Assembly: GCA_030830005.1 (NCBI GenBank)
Contig: JAURNV010000031.1
Span: 62,001-126,000, forward strand
Length of the DNA stretch: 64,000 nucleotides
Origin: Flavobacteriaceae bacterium
GTDB lineage: Bacteria > Bacteroidota > Bacteroidia > Flavobacteriales > Flavobacteriaceae
Reading direction: 5' to 3'
Shown: piece by piece, positions 10,159 through 19,540 of the stretch
Layout: each line of letters opens with the position of its first letter
How positions within the stretch are numbered: the stretch's first letter is position 1
Translations under genes and position numbers: made by a program
Notes under the pieces: model-generated
Told to the model about the DNA's origin: nothing
The model's input: the letters and a program-made list of their open reading frames with translations, nothing else
Databases searched by the model: none

Positions 10159-10617
10159 ATGATTCGTAGCTTATCTTACTTTATGCGCAACAAAGGGTAT
10201 GTTCGCATTCCGCTTACCAAAACCCAATCGGGACATTATATATGTACTGTTATTTTAAATGGTATTTCTGGAACATTCATTGTGGACACGGGAGCATCAC
10301 ACACCTGCGTAGCCCTAGAAAAAGAAGCTCATTTTGCACTCACCTCCACCGAAGCCGAAAAACAAGCCGCCTCGGCAAGTAGCAACGATATGCACACCCG
10401 TCTTAGTAAAGAAAACCTTCTCCAAATGGGGGTTTGGGAGCAGCGAAAACAAGAGCTTATTTTATTTGATATGACCCCTGTAAATACCGCCTTAGCACAG
10501 TTTGAAGAAGCCCCCGTAGACGGCATTATAGGCGCCGATGTGCTACACGCTGCAAAAGCCGTGTTGGACTATAGGCGAAGTGGATTGTACCTTAAAAGTA
10601 ATTTTTACTATCTTTAA
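10159..10617 (+). CDS. Retropepsin-like aspartic protease
   Basis: This 152-residue protein contains one pepsin/retropepsin half-domain. The catalytic motif is IVDTGASHT with Asp43. The hydrophobic-hydrophobic-Gly motif is VDGIIGADVL near residues 119-128. A single half-domain means it should act as a homodimer, as in retroviral proteases and clan AA bacterial proteins. There is no signal peptide, so it is probably cytosolic. An alternative start is the ATG eight codons further in. Its substrate is unknown. It is divergent from tatD. Confidence 0.8.
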   Translation: MIRSLSYFMRNKGYVRIPLTKTQSGHYICTVILNGISGTFIVDTGASHTCVALEKEAHFALTSTEAEKQAASASSNDMHTRLSKENLLQMGVWEQRKQELILFDMTPVNTALAQFEEAPVDGIIGADVLHAAKAVLDYRRSGLYLKSNFYYL

Positions 10618-10703
10618 ACCAATCAAAGCCTCAATTATTACTTGCATGAACTACCACTTGGTTTTTTCATGGTTTTGGATTTCGAGGCTGCTTAACCATT
10701 ACC

Positions 10704-11891
10704 ATGAAAACATATATTATCCCCTCTATTTTGACACTTTTTGCAATAAACGCTTATGCGCAAATAACGTTTGAAAAAGGTTATTTTATTAATCCAAAAA
10801 ATGAAAAAATTACATGTTTAATTAAAAATATAGTTTGGAAAAATAACCCTTCAAAGATTGAATATAAACTAAATGAAAGCGATGAGGTGCGTGTGGCAGC
10901 AGTAAATGAAATTCTTGAATTTGGTATTGATGGGTTTTCTAAGTACATAAGCCGTACTGTTGCTATTGACAGATCGAGCAATAACACCGACAAGTTAAGC
11001 AGCCAAAGAGCACCAAAGTTTAAACAAGAGGATTTATTCTTAAAAACACTCATTGAAGGAGATGCAAGTTTGTATATGTATGAAGACGGTGAACTAAGAT
11101 GTTATTTCTACACTACATCTACTAAAAATATTGAGCAGTTGGTGTTTAAATTCTATCGAACAAACGCTAATAAAATTGGATTTAATACTCAGTATAAACA
11201 GCAACTTTTAAACAATCTCAATTGCTCAAAAATTACAATGAAACAGGTGGAGAATTTAAATTATCAAAAGAAGGATTTAATTACTTTTTTTAGTTTGTAT
11301 AACGACTGTCAAGGGAAACAATTTGTGAATTATGAAGAAACTGAAAAACGAAAAAATATTAGTCTTACCATAAGACCTGGTATTTATAACTCAAAAGTTT
11401 ATGTGTCTAATACTAATTTTTCATCAAGAAACGTAAATTTTGACAGTGAAGTTGGATTTAGAGTTGGTGTTGAGGTTGGATTTATTTTACCTTTTAACAA
11501 AAATAAATGGGAAGTTTTTATTGAGCCTACCTATCGGATATTTAAGGCTGAAAAGGAGATTCCCTCACATAATGTAACTGCTAACCTGAATTCTATAGAG
11601 CTTCCCTTTGGAGTAAGACACCATATGTTTTTAAACGATGGAAGTGATTTTTTTGTCAACGGAGCATTTGTTTTAGAGTATGGTCAAAATGCAAATATTG
11701 AATACAGCAACGCAGCAGGTATAGAAATTGGCAGAAGTTATAGCACAGCTTTTGGCATTGGGTATAAACATCATGAAACTTACAGTTTAGAACTTCGTTA
11801 TCAAATGAATAAAGGGCTATTTGGGGACTATTTGCTATGGAATTCTGATAATAATTCAATCTCTATAATATTTGGGTATTCAATTTTTTAA
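10704..11891 (+). CDS. Predicted outer-membrane beta-barrel protein
   Basis: This 395-residue secreted protein has a signal peptide (MKTYIIPSILTLFAINAYA). An N-terminal region of about 190 residues (KGYFINPKNEKITCLIKNI...) is shared by many Flavobacteriia proteins. The C-terminal half has repeated strands such as LTIRPGIYNSKVYV, VGFRVGVEVGFILPF and FVLEYGQNANIEY, and ends in FGYSIF, consistent with a small outer-membrane barrel. Similar proteins are sometimes mislabelled as tRNA modification GTPases; I see no GTPase motif. The gene is more AT-rich than tatD and odhB, which may mean later acquisition. Function unknown. Confidence 0.65.
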   Translation: MKTYIIPSILTLFAINAYAQITFEKGYFINPKNEKITCLIKNIVWKNNPSKIEYKLNESDEVRVAAVNEILEFGIDGFSKYISRTVAIDRSSNNTDKLSSQRAPKFKQEDLFLKTLIEGDASLYMYEDGELRCYFYTTSTKNIEQLVFKFYRTNANKIGFNTQYKQQLLNNLNCSKITMKQVENLNYQKKDLITFFSLYNDCQGKQFVNYEETEKRKNISLTIRPGIYNSKVYVSNTNFSSRNVNFDSEVGFRVGVEVGFILPFNKNKWEVFIEPTYRIFKAEKEIPSHNVTANLNSIELPFGVRHHMFLNDGSDFFVNGAFVLEYGQNANIEYSNAAGIEIGRSYSTAFGIGYKHHETYSLELRYQMNKGLFGDYLLWNSDNNSISIIFGYSIF

Positions 11892-11900
11892 GTCTAAAAC

Positions 11901-12245
11901 ATGGAAAACAATCATATCAATTATATTGAGTTTACTGCTCCAGATTTAGCACAGATAAAAACATTTTATTTGGACTGTTTTGGGTGGGTATTTACAGACT
12001 ATGGCAAGGGATATACTGCCTTTTCGGAAAGTGGTTTAGAAGGTGGATTTGAGTTATCCACCAAACCCATTGTCAATGGTGCGTTGGTTGTGCTCTATCA
12101 TAAAAATTTAGTTCAAATTCAACAACATATTGTGCAACATGGTGGAAAAATAACTAAAGACACCTTTACGTTTACTGGTGGTAGCAGGTTTCATTTCACA
12201 GATCCCGCAGGCAACGAACTTGCTGTCTGGTCTGATAATAGTTAA
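11901..12245 (+). CDS. VOC-family (glyoxalase/bleomycin-resistance fold) protein
   Basis: This 114-residue protein shows the paired beta-alpha-beta-beta-beta units of the vicinal oxygen chelate fold. It starts with NYIEFTAPDLAQIKTFYLDCFGW and has FHFTDPAGNELAVWSD at the C-terminus with a metal-binding glutamate position. It starts 9 bp after the preceding gene and may be co-transcribed. The substrate is not predictable; PhnB-like and glyoxalase-like members share this pattern. Confidence 0.85.
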   Translation: MENNHINYIEFTAPDLAQIKTFYLDCFGWVFTDYGKGYTAFSESGLEGGFELSTKPIVNGALVVLYHKNLVQIQQHIVQHGGKITKDTFTFTGGSRFHFTDPAGNELAVWSDNS

Positions 12246-12292
12246 ACCGAGTTAATCCTATTAACAAATAACTGTTATCTATAACTACCGCC

Positions 12293-13495
12293 CTAAAGTT
12301 CCAACGCCTTTTTTGCATCACCGTCCATAAGCAAAGTGATAGGGTCTTCAAGAGCTTCTTTAACCGCTACCAAGAATCCTACACTCTCACGGCCGTCAAT
12401 AATACGGTGGTCGTAGGAAAGTGCCACATACATCATAGGACGAATTTCGACTTTTCCATTTACGGCAACAGGGCGTTCCAAAATGTTATGCATCCCCAAA
12501 ATTCCAGACTGCGGCGGGTTAATAATTGGGGTAGACAGCATAGAACCAAATACCCCTCCGTTTGAAATGGTAAAGGTACCCCCTGTCATTTCGTCTACGG
12601 TAATTTGTCCATCACGCGCACGAATAGCAAGGCGTTTGATTTCGGTTTCTATTTCTCTGAAGCTCAAATCCTCTGCGTTACGTACCACAGGCACCATAAG
12701 ACCCTTTGGTCCCGAAACGGCAACGCTAATGTCACAATAGTCATGTAGAATTTGTTCGTTTCCGTCAATCATGGAATTTACATCAGGGAATGCTTTCAGA
12801 GCACGCACCACTGCCTTGGTAAAAAAGCTCATAAATCCTAGGCCAACATCGTGTTTTGTTTTAAAATCTTCTTTGTATTGTGCACGAAGTGCAAAAATAG
12901 GTGCCATATCCACTTCGTTAAATGTGGTAAGCATGGCCGTTTCGTTTTTGGCAGCTACCAATCGCTCGGCTACTTTACGGCGCAACAACGACATTTTCTT
13001 TCTGGTTGTTGGGCGGTTCCCCACAGGAGTTCCCATTGACGGTACGGCTTTAATGGCATCTTCTTTAGTTATACGTCCGTCACGTCCGCTGCCTGTTATG
13101 GCATTTGTATCTAAGCCTTTTTCAGCCATAATTTTTCGGGCTGCCGGCGAGGCAGTTCCCGTAGCATAGGTTTGATTTGGTGTTCCCGGCGCAGCAGGAG
13201 GAGCAGCAACTTCCCCTTTTTGAGCAGTAGGCTTTTTGGTTTGACCTTCGGGCTTTGGAGCAGCCGTATCTATATGGCACACCACAGCACCTACAGCAAT
13301 CGCATCGCCTTCTTCAGCTTTAAGAGTTATGATACCGCTTTCCTCGGCAGGGAGTTCTAATGTAGCTTTGTCAGAATCTACTTCAGCAATCGTTTGGTCT
13401 TTTTCCACATAATCACCGTCACTTACAAGCCATTCTGCAATTTCTACTTCTGATATAGATTCGCCCGGCGAGGGCACTTTCATTTCTAAAATCAT
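12293..13495 (-). CDS. odhB: 2-oxoglutarate dehydrogenase E2 (dihydrolipoyl succinyltransferase)
   Basis: This 400-residue E2 subunit transfers the succinyl group from lipoyl-lysine to CoA in the TCA cycle. An N-terminal lipoyl domain has the target Lys43 in [10 protein letters not shown]. After an Ala/Pro/Lys-rich linker comes a peripheral-subunit-binding domain ([18 protein letters not shown]). The catalytic acyltransferase domain ends with [12 protein letters not shown], where His363 and Asp367 are the active-site residues. The single lipoyl domain and the pairing with odhA mark it as the oxoglutarate rather than pyruvate enzyme. It starts 17 bp after odhA and is co-transcribed with it. 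Confidence 0.96.
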   Translation of the reverse strand: MILEMKVPSPGESISEVEIAEWLVSDGDYVEKDQTIAEVDSDKATLELPAEESGIITLKAEEGDAIAVGAVVCHIDTAAPKPEGQTKKPTAQKGEVAAPPAAPGTPNQTYATGTASPAARKIMAEKGLDTNAITGSGRDGRITKEDAIKAVPSMGTPVGNRPTTRKKMSLLRRKVAERLVAAKNETAMLTTFNEVDMAPIFALRAQYKEDFKTKHDVGLGFMSFFTKAVVRALKAFPDVNSMIDGNEQILHDYCDISVAVSGPKGLMVPVVRNAEDLSFREIETEIKRLAIRARDGQITVDEMTGGTFTISNGGVFGSMLSTPIINPPQSGILGMHNILERPVAVNGKVEIRPMMYVALSYDHRIIDGRESVGFLVAVKEALEDPITLLMDGDAKKALEL

Positions 13496-13512
13496 AATTA
13501 CTCTTTTATGCG

Positions 13513-16251
13513 TTAACGCATGTTGTCTTTGGTTTTGTCAAATACATATTCAATAATTTCTTGATGCCGCCTTTTATAACGCGCTGAACTTCCTGCAGCA
13601 GGTGCTCCGTAAAAACGTCTCGAAGCTACACGGAAATTTCGTGCCTGAGGTAAATGTAATAATAAATGTGCGTAAGCGCCCATATTTCTTGGCTCTTCTT
13701 GTGCCCATACCACCTCCGCTTTGTTGTATTTTTTTTGTAATCCTTCCAATGCCGCTTTGGGTAGCGGAAATAGCTGTTCTAGCCGTACTAGGGCTACATC
13801 CGTGCGTTGTTTTTCTTCTCGTGCATCTACAAGGTCATAATAGAACTTTCCCGTACACAGCACCAATGTGGTTACTTCTTTTACGTTGACGCTGTCATCA
13901 TCAATAAGCGGCAGAAACTGACCGGTTGCCAATTCCTCTTTGGTAGAAATTGCCTTGGGGTGGCGCAACAAACTCTTGGGTGTAAACACCACAAGAGGCT
14001 TTCTAAAAGTAGATTTTAATTGACGGCGCAATAAGTGGAAAAGGTTTGCTGGAGTGGTAATATCGGCAACAAACATATTGTCTTTTGCACAAAGCTGTAA
14101 GTACCTTTCCATACGAGCCGAAGAGTGTTCTGCTCCTTGTCCCTCATATCCGTGCGGCAAGAAAAGCACTAGTCCGTTTTGCATTTTCCATTTGTCTTCT
14201 GCCGAAGACAAGTATTGGTCAATCATGATTTGAGCACCATTGCTAAAATCACCAAACTGAGCCTCCCAAATGGTTAGGGTGTTTGGGCTTGCCATTGCAT
14301 AGCCGTAATCATATCCCATAACACCATATTCAGAAAGCAAAGAGTTATAGATATTAAAATTTCCTTGCTTTTTATCTAAATCATTAAGCAGCACTACCTC
14401 TTCTTCAGAGTCTTCAACTTTCATCACCGCATGGCGATGTGAAAAAGTACCACGTTCTACATCTTGCCCTGAGATACGCACATCGTGTCCTTCCAAAAGC
14501 AAGGATCCATAAGCAAGTAATTCGCCCATCGCCCAATCCAATTGGTTGCGCTCAAAGTACATGGCCTTACGATCGTCGACCAGACGCGTAGTCTTGCGGA
14601 TAAATTTTTTGTCGGAAGGCAGTTCCGTTAATGTTTGGGCGACAACATCTAACTTTTGCAACGAAAAAGTAGTATCTACGTCGAGCAGCATATCTGCCTC
14701 TTTTCCCAATTGAAATCCTGCCCATTCATCCTGCATAAAAGGAGTAATAACAGTATTTGAAGCTTGGCGGGCATCTTCGAGTTTTTCTTCGAGAATTTTT
14801 TTATAATCCGCCTCCATTATGTTTAAATCGCCATGAGTGATAACGCCTGCTGCAATTAGTTTTTCGGCATAAATATCACGCGGATTTTTATGTTTGGCTA
14901 TGGCTTTGTAGAGTTTGGGCTGGGTAAAGCGGGGCTCATCTCCTTCATTGTGGCCGTATTTTCGATATCCTAACAAATCAATAAACACATCACGAGAAAA
15001 GCGGTTTCGGTACGCTAGCGCAAAATGCATCGCATGAACTACTGCTTCGGCATCGTCAGCATTAACGTGCAATACAGGCGACAGCGTAACTTTTGCCACA
15101 TCAGTACAATACGTACTGGAGCGCCCATCAAGATAATTTGTTGTAAATCCAATTTGATTGTTTACCACAATATGCACCGTTCCACCTGTATGGTATCCGT
15201 CTAGGTGTGCCATTTGCACCACTTCATACACAACTCCCTGACCCGCAATGGCAGCATCGCCATGAATCAGAATAGGCATCACTTTTCGAGTATTGCCTCC
15301 GTAATTTTTTTCTTGTTTGGCGCGCGCAATTCCTTCTACCACCGTATTTACGGCTTCTAAGTGTGAGGGGTTTGGCGCAATGTTCATGTTTACCTGAAAT
15401 CCCGCATCGGTAAGACGCTTTGAGGTCCAGCCTAAGTGGTATTTTACATCGCCGTCAAACACCTCTTCCTCGTAATCTTTCCCGTCAAACTCACTAAAAA
15501 TATCTTGTGCTGGTTTTCCAAAAATATTGGTTAGCGTATTTAACCGTCCACGGTGTGCCATGCCCACTATAAATTCCTCTACACCCTCTTTGGCAGCTCC
15601 CTCAATCAAAGCGTCAAGTGCAGGAATAAGTGATTCACCACCTTCGAGTGAAAAGCGTTTTTGCCCTACATATTTGGTGTGCAAAAAACTTTCAAAGGTT
15701 ACGGCCTCGTTTAATTTTTTGAGAATATGCTTTTTTTCTTCTGGGCTAAAATTGGGGTGATTTCCGTTTTTATTAATCCATTTTTGAATCCAGCTTACAC
15801 GCTGTGGATGTCGGATAAACATATACTCTAATCCGATAGATTCACAGTAAATTCTTTCGAGATGTACAATTATATCGGCAAGGGTAGCCGGGCCAATCCC
15901 AATAATTTCTCCTGCTGAAAACACGGTATGTAAATCGTCATGCGAGAGTCCAAAGTTTTCAATGGCGAGTGTAGGTTTGTATTTTCTACGTTCGCGTACG
16001 GGGTTGGTTCGTGTAAACAAATGTCCACTTCCTCGGTATCCATCAATGAGTTTAACCACTCGGAACTCTTTCTGTAAACTTTCTGGGATTGCCGTTTCGG
16101 CGTTTTCAATGCTGTTTTCGATGCCAAAGTCAAACCCTTGAAAAAAAGCGCGCCAACTAGGCTCTACACTATCGGGACTGATGAGGTATTGGTCGTAGAG
16201 CTGTGCAAAATGCGCCGTATGGGCTGCATTGAGAAACGAAAACTGGTCCAT
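13513..16251 (-). CDS. odhA: 2-oxoglutarate dehydrogenase E1 (thiamine-dependent)
   Basis: This 912-residue E1 subunit decarboxylates 2-oxoglutarate using thiamine diphosphate. Family features include an N-terminal helix ([18 protein letters not shown]), [18 protein letters not shown], the cofactor-binding [30 protein letters not shown] and [15 protein letters not shown]. The start is the ATG at 16249-16251 (MDQFSF), as in homologues. A longer in-frame start at 16284 would place the TACATTTG promoter box (16271-16278) inside the gene and is rejected. It heads the odhA-odhB operon. It is divergent from umuC, and the shared region contains a 19-bp palindrome overlapping the promoter box. Confidence 0.96.
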   Translation of the reverse strand: MDQFSFLNAAHTAHFAQLYDQYLISPDSVEPSWRAFFQGFDFGIENSIENAETAIPESLQKEFRVVKLIDGYRGSGHLFTRTNPVRERRKYKPTLAIENFGLSHDDLHTVFSAGEIIGIGPATLADIIVHLERIYCESIGLEYMFIRHPQRVSWIQKWINKNGNHPNFSPEEKKHILKKLNEAVTFESFLHTKYVGQKRFSLEGGESLIPALDALIEGAAKEGVEEFIVGMAHRGRLNTLTNIFGKPAQDIFSEFDGKDYEEEVFDGDVKYHLGWTSKRLTDAGFQVNMNIAPNPSHLEAVNTVVEGIARAKQEKNYGGNTRKVMPILIHGDAAIAGQGVVYEVVQMAHLDGYHTGGTVHIVVNNQIGFTTNYLDGRSSTYCTDVAKVTLSPVLHVNADDAEAVVHAMHFALAYRNRFSRDVFIDLLGYRKYGHNEGDEPRFTQPKLYKAIAKHKNPRDIYAEKLIAAGVITHGDLNIMEADYKKILEEKLEDARQASNTVITPFMQDEWAGFQLGKEADMLLDVDTTFSLQKLDVVAQTLTELPSDKKFIRKTTRLVDDRKAMYFERNQLDWAMGELLAYGSLLLEGHDVRISGQDVERGTFSHRHAVMKVEDSEEEVVLLNDLDKKQGNFNIYNSLLSEYGVMGYDYGYAMASPNTLTIWEAQFGDFSNGAQIMIDQYLSSAEDKWKMQNGLVLFLPHGYEGQGAEHSSARMERYLQLCAKDNMFVADITTPANLFHLLRRQLKSTFRKPLVVFTPKSLLRHPKAISTKEELATGQFLPLIDDDSVNVKEVTTLVLCTGKFYYDLVDAREEKQRTDVALVRLEQLFPLPKAALEGLQKKYNKAEVVWAQEEPRNMGAYAHLLLHLPQARNFRVASRRFYGAPAAGSSARYKRRHQEIIEYVFDKTKDNMR

Positions 16252-16269
16252 CGAAGGCAATTGTACAAT

Positions 16270-16288
16270 ACAAATGTACTGCATTTGT
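16270..16288. promoter_or_regulatory. Perfect inverted repeat, possible operator between odhA and umuC
   Basis: ACAAATG (16270-16276) and CATTTGT (16282-16288) form a perfect 7-bp inverted repeat around TACTG. It overlaps the odhA -7 box and lies about 70 bp before umuC. The size and symmetry fit a dimeric repressor site. A second, partly overlapping repeat GTACA/TGTAC is at 16263-16279. The binding protein is unknown. Confidence 0.4.
16271..16278 (-). promoter_or_regulatory. -7 promoter box of odhA-odhB
   Basis: On the minus strand this reads TACATTTG, a full match to TAnnTTTG, 20 bp before the odhA start at 16251. The predicted leader is short. The box lies inside the palindrome at 16270-16288. 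Confidence 0.55.
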
Positions 16289-16357
16289 CTGTATTCGAAC
16301 GTGTTTTGGTTGAAAAAAAAGTGTTTTTAACTATAGTAAAAAAATGTAGCTTTGAGC

Positions 16358-17617
16358 GTGTTTGCTTTAGTCGATTGCAATAATTTTTACGCTTCGTGTG
16401 AGCGCATTTTTCAACCCACATTGGAAGGCAAGCCCATTGCCATTTTGTCCAATAACGATGGGTGTGTAATTGCGCGCAGCAACGAAGCTAAAGTGTTGGG
16501 GCTGCCCATGGGTGCGCCTGCACACAAATTTTTGTCTTTTTTCAAACAGCATAACGTTCAGGTTTTTTCGTCCAATTATCCGCTCTATGGCGATATGAGT
16601 CAGCGCGTGATGGAAGTCTTACGACAGTTCACTCCCGAAGTAGAAGTATATAGCATAGATGAAGCCTTTTTGCATTTTGAGGGATTTCAGCATTACGACA
16701 TGGAAGGGTATGCGCAACAGATGCGAAAACGGGTTCACAAATGGACGGGAATGCCTGTAAGCATCGGACTGGCTCCGAGCAAAGGACTTGCCAAAGTAGC
16801 CAATCGCATTGCAAAAAAATTTACCGAAAAAACCCATGGAGTATACGTGATTGATTCGGAGGAAAAGCGCATCAAAGCCCTAAAGTGGCTTCCCATTGCC
16901 GATGTATGGGGAATCGGACGAAAACACGCTCGCCGATTGGCACTTAATAACGTAGAAACCGCCTACGATTTTACGCAACTTTCGGACGATTGGGTACGTA
17001 AACACCTGAGCGTGGTAGGCCTTCGGTTAAAAAAAGATCTCGAAGGAACCGCTACCATTCCCATGGAATTGGTACCCTCGCCCAAAAAAGCGATTGCCAC
17101 CACCCGCAGTTTTGAATCGCTTATTGACTCCTACGAAGAATTGCGCGAACGCGTATCGACTTTCGCTACCCTCTGTGCTGAGAAATTACGAAACCAAGGC
17201 AGCAACTGCCATGCCGTGGTTGTATTTGTACGCAGCAATCCGTTTATGCCCAATTTACCGCAATACCGAAACAGCATCCTACTTGCTATGCCCTTTGCCT
17301 CACAATCGAGTTTAACAATAAGCAGGTATGCATTAAAAGGATTAGAACAGCTTTACAAAGATGGCATTCAATACAAAAAAGCGGGAGTTATGGTAACGGG
17401 TATTATCCCCAAAAACAAACAGCAACTCAGTTTGTTTGAAAACGAAGACACGCGCCACGATGCGCTCATGCACAGTATTGACCAATTACACCGCAAGTAT
17501 GGCCCGCATAAACTAAAACTTGCTAACCAAGACCTGAGTCGCACCTTTAAAATGAAACAAGCGCATCTGTCGCCGCGCTACACGACCGACATTAACGATA
17601 TTATTACTGTCCGATGA
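16358..17617 (+). CDS. umuC: Y-family DNA polymerase, UmuC subunit
   Basis: This is a translesion polymerase of about 419 residues, the catalytic subunit of a Pol V-like complex. Family motifs are VDCNNFYASCER at the N-terminus, LSNNDGCVIARSNEAKVLGLPMGAP and VYSIDEAF with the catalytic acidic pair. A thumb region (LPIADVWGIGRKHARRL) and a little-finger domain follow. There is no ATG near the family start. GTG at 16358 aligns with the usual MFALVD start and is chosen; TTG at 16352 is possible. It overlaps umuD by 4 bp (ATGA), so the order is umuC then umuD, the reverse of E. coli. The complex likely acts in SOS mutagenesis. Confidence 0.93.
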   Translation: MFALVDCNNFYASCERIFQPTLEGKPIAILSNNDGCVIARSNEAKVLGLPMGAPAHKFLSFFKQHNVQVFSSNYPLYGDMSQRVMEVLRQFTPEVEVYSIDEAFLHFEGFQHYDMEGYAQQMRKRVHKWTGMPVSIGLAPSKGLAKVANRIAKKFTEKTHGVYVIDSEEKRIKALKWLPIADVWGIGRKHARRLALNNVETAYDFTQLSDDWVRKHLSVVGLRLKKDLEGTATIPMELVPSPKKAIATTRSFESLIDSYEELRERVSTFATLCAEKLRNQGSNCHAVVVFVRSNPFMPNLPQYRNSILLAMPFASQSSLTISRYALKGLEQLYKDGIQYKKAGVMVTGIIPKNKQQLSLFENEDTRHDALMHSIDQLHRKYGPHKLKLANQDLSRTFKMKQAHLSPRYTTDINDIITVR

Positions 17618-18048
17618 AAAAAGCAACAACCTTACATTTTTACAGCCCCGATACCAGCAACAAACCCGATGTATGGCTTGCCGAAGAAGGCATTTCGGCA
17701 GGGTTTCCCTCACCAGCAGACGACTTTAAAGAAGTACGCATTAGCTTGGACAAAGCCGTAGTAAAAAACAAAGCGGCTACTTTTTATGCACGCGTAGCGG
17801 GACAATCTATGGTAGGTGCTGGGCTAGATGATGGCGATTTGCTCGTGATAGACCGAAGCTTAGAGCCCAAAGACGGCAAAATTGCCGTGTGCTTTGTGGA
17901 TGGGGAGTTTACCGTAAAACGCCTAAAAGTAGCTAAAGACTGCGTGTGGCTCATGCCCGAAAACGAAGATTACAAACCCCTACAAGTAACCGAAGAAAAC
18001 GAGCTTATCATTTGGGGAATCGTAACGCATGTGCTTAAGGCGGTGTAG
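17614..18048 (+). CDS. umuD: UmuD-like S24 self-cleaving peptidase
   Basis: This 144-residue LexA/UmuD-fold protein has the predicted self-cleavage site Ala29-Gly30 in ISAGFPSPA. The catalytic serine is Ser65 (AGQSM) and the catalytic lysine Lys102 (FTVKR). The 37-residue spacing between Ser and Lys equals that of E. coli UmuD. There is no DNA-binding domain, which separates it from LexA. Cleavage stimulated by RecA filaments should activate the UmuC polymerase. It is translationally coupled to umuC by the ATGA overlap and ends 2 bp from the convergent recombinase pseudogene. Confidence 0.93.
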   Translation: MKKATTLHFYSPDTSNKPDVWLAEEGISAGFPSPADDFKEVRISLDKAVVKNKAATFYARVAGQSMVGAGLDDGDLLVIDRSLEPKDGKIAVCFVDGEFTVKRLKVAKDCVWLMPENEDYKPLQVTEENELIIWGIVTHVLKAV

Positions 18049-18050
18049 TA

Positions 18051-18922
18051 CTACAACCGGTCTAGCGGACTTGTAATGTTATTTTTTGAGACTTTGGTAA
18101 GGTGGGTATAAAGCTCTGTGGTCTTAATAGAATTATGTCCTAACAATTCTTGCACATACCGGATATTGATGCCATTTTCGAGTTGGTGGGTGGCATAGGA
18201 ATGACGAAGCATATGGGGCGTTACCGCTTTTAGAATCTTGGCTTCCCGCGCATATTTTTAATAAAACTCTGTATGCTTTTTGCGGTATATATTCCACCGT
18301 TTTGACCCTCAAAAAGATAGTCTTTAGGGCGGTACGCCAAGTAGTATTGACGAAGGTTTTGGAGTAATGTTAGGGGCAAAGGCAATGCACGGTCTTTTTT
18401 ACCCTTAGCAGCACGCACCAGTAAACGCATGGCATCAGCATCTATATCTTTTATTTTTAGTGCAATCACCTCTGAAACCCGCAGTCCACACCCGTAGAGT
18501 ATTTTTAAAATACACCCATGCTTTAGGTTGGTGCATTGTTGAAGCAATCTTTTTATTTCAGAAACCGTTAAATACTTAGGAAGCGGTTTGGCTCTGCGTT
18601 TGGGGTAAAGTGGCGCGAGTTCTAGTTTGCGCTTGTAGTACAGCAAATAAAACTTGGTAATACTTGCCAAAATTTGCTTTTGATAAATAGCACTAATCCC
18701 GTTTTTGACTTGCAAGTGATGTATGAAATTTTGGATTTGAAGCACGGTTAGCTGTTTCAAATCATACCCCTCAAAAGCGCCCAAAAACTTGGCAAGTGCG
18801 TTTTTATAGGCTTTTATACTAGAGGGTGCATAGTGTTGTAAACGTAGTTTAAATTCAAAATCGTAAAGTAGGTTGTTGGTGTTGGGGCACATAACATTCG
18901 CTTTAGGTAAATCGATATTCAA
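18051..18922 (-). pseudogene. Tyrosine recombinase with IntI-like C-terminal tail, frameshifted
   Basis: Two reading frames together make a complete tyrosine recombinase of about 290 residues. The first (18230-18922) has a SAM-like core-binding domain (LQHYAPSSIKAYKNALAKF) and the first catalytic box LYGCGLRVSEVIALKIKDID with Arg. It stops after KNMRGKPRF. The second, in another frame down to the TAG at 18051-18053, carries [31 protein letters not shown] with the nucleophile Tyr, and the tail SPLDRL. That tail is also seen in integron integrases. The break is near 18241-18252, where an extra CG in a GC-rich run explains the shift. The start is TTG at 18920-18922 or ATG at 18892. The roughly 16-residue IntI-specific insert is not evident, so it is IntI/Xer-like rather than a certain IntI. 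The 5' end is duplicated at 23917-24124. Confidence 0.85.
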
Positions 18923-19032
18923 GCTAAATATAGCCTATTTAATTGATTTACAAAAGCATAGCAAAATATCCCTAAAATGGATATACGAAATGTATATACG
19001 TTGGATATACGCAATGCGTATATTCAAGTGTT
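18825..19032. repeat. 208-bp repeat, copy A: recombinase 5' end plus attI-like leader
   Basis: This segment matches 23917-24124 with equal length and no gaps; I count about 13 mismatches (about 94% identity). It holds the first 32 or so codons of the recombinase gene and its leader. The match ends exactly at GTT (19030-19032), after which the sequences differ completely. Confidence 0.92.
18979..19032 (+). other. attI-like recombination site next to the recombinase gene (copy A)
   Basis: The leader contains ATATACG at 18981-18987, 18994-19000 and 19005-19011, plus an inverted copy. The last two form the perfect repeat ATATACGC-AAT-GCGTATAT (19005-19023). GGATATACG occurs at 18979-18987 and 19003-19011. 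The site ends in TCAAGTGTTAGC, where unrelated cassette sequence begins at the GTT. This arrangement of direct and inverted binding boxes followed by a GTT(A/G)G crossover resembles integron attI sites. The assignment is inference from structure and from the matching second copy. Confidence 0.6.
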
Positions 19033-19054
19033 AGCAATAATTAAAACAAACAAT

Positions 19055-19534
19055 ATGTACAAAATCAAAAAAACAATTTTATTTGTCTTACTATCATTTA
19101 TAGTTGGATTCACAAGCGCTCAAACTAAAGTTGCTCATATAAATTCAAGTGAACTTATTAGTGCAATGCCAGAAATGAAAACGGCTAAAGAGGAGTATGA
19201 CAAATTACAAGACTCTTTAGAATCAGAGATTTACGGTTTAATTATAACACATAATGAACTAAAATCGAAAAGTTCTAATTCTAAAAAATTAGAAAAAATT
19301 GAAAAATTGATATCAGAAAAAAAAGCAGAAGCGCAAAAAACCTTAGAAGAAAGCTATACTAAATTGACAAAGCCTATTCAAGATAAAGCTTTGTCAGCTA
19401 TTAAAAAAGTTGGAAGAGAAAATGGTTTTTCTTTTGTTATAGACAGTAGCAATGAATACGCATTTTTACTATCTGATGGAGAATCAACAGATATAATTGA
19501 ACTAGTAAAAAAAGAATTAGGTATAAATAATTGA
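19055..19534 (+). CDS. OmpH/Skp-family periplasmic chaperone-like protein
   Basis: This 159-residue protein has a signal peptide (MYKIKKTILFVLLSFIVGFTSAQ) and an OmpH-type body. It begins KVAHINSSELISAMPEMKTAKEEYDKL, then has a long charged coiled coil (residues of about 60-110) and ends with FSFVIDSSNEYAFLLSDG. Skp/OmpH proteins hold unfolded outer-membrane proteins in the periplasm. The start is the ATG at 19055, only 22 bp after the GTT junction of the attI-like site; an earlier in-frame ATG at 18977 lies inside that site and is rejected. It is the first gene of a cassette-like group and more AT-rich than the chromosome around it. Confidence 0.8.
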   Translation: MYKIKKTILFVLLSFIVGFTSAQTKVAHINSSELISAMPEMKTAKEEYDKLQDSLESEIYGLIITHNELKSKSSNSKKLEKIEKLISEKKAEAQKTLEESYTKLTKPIQDKALSAIKKVGRENGFSFVIDSSNEYAFLLSDGESTDIIELVKKELGINN

Positions 19535-19540
19535 CTTACT

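Noticed and set aside
10627..10689. AGCCTC/GAGGCT inverted repeat between two genes
   Set aside because: Only 6 bp with a loop of about 50 bases; likely chance.
18977..19054. N-terminal extension of the OmpH-like protein from an ATG at 18977
   Set aside because: These codons are the repeated ATATACG boxes of the attI-like site, and the true signal peptide begins at 19055.
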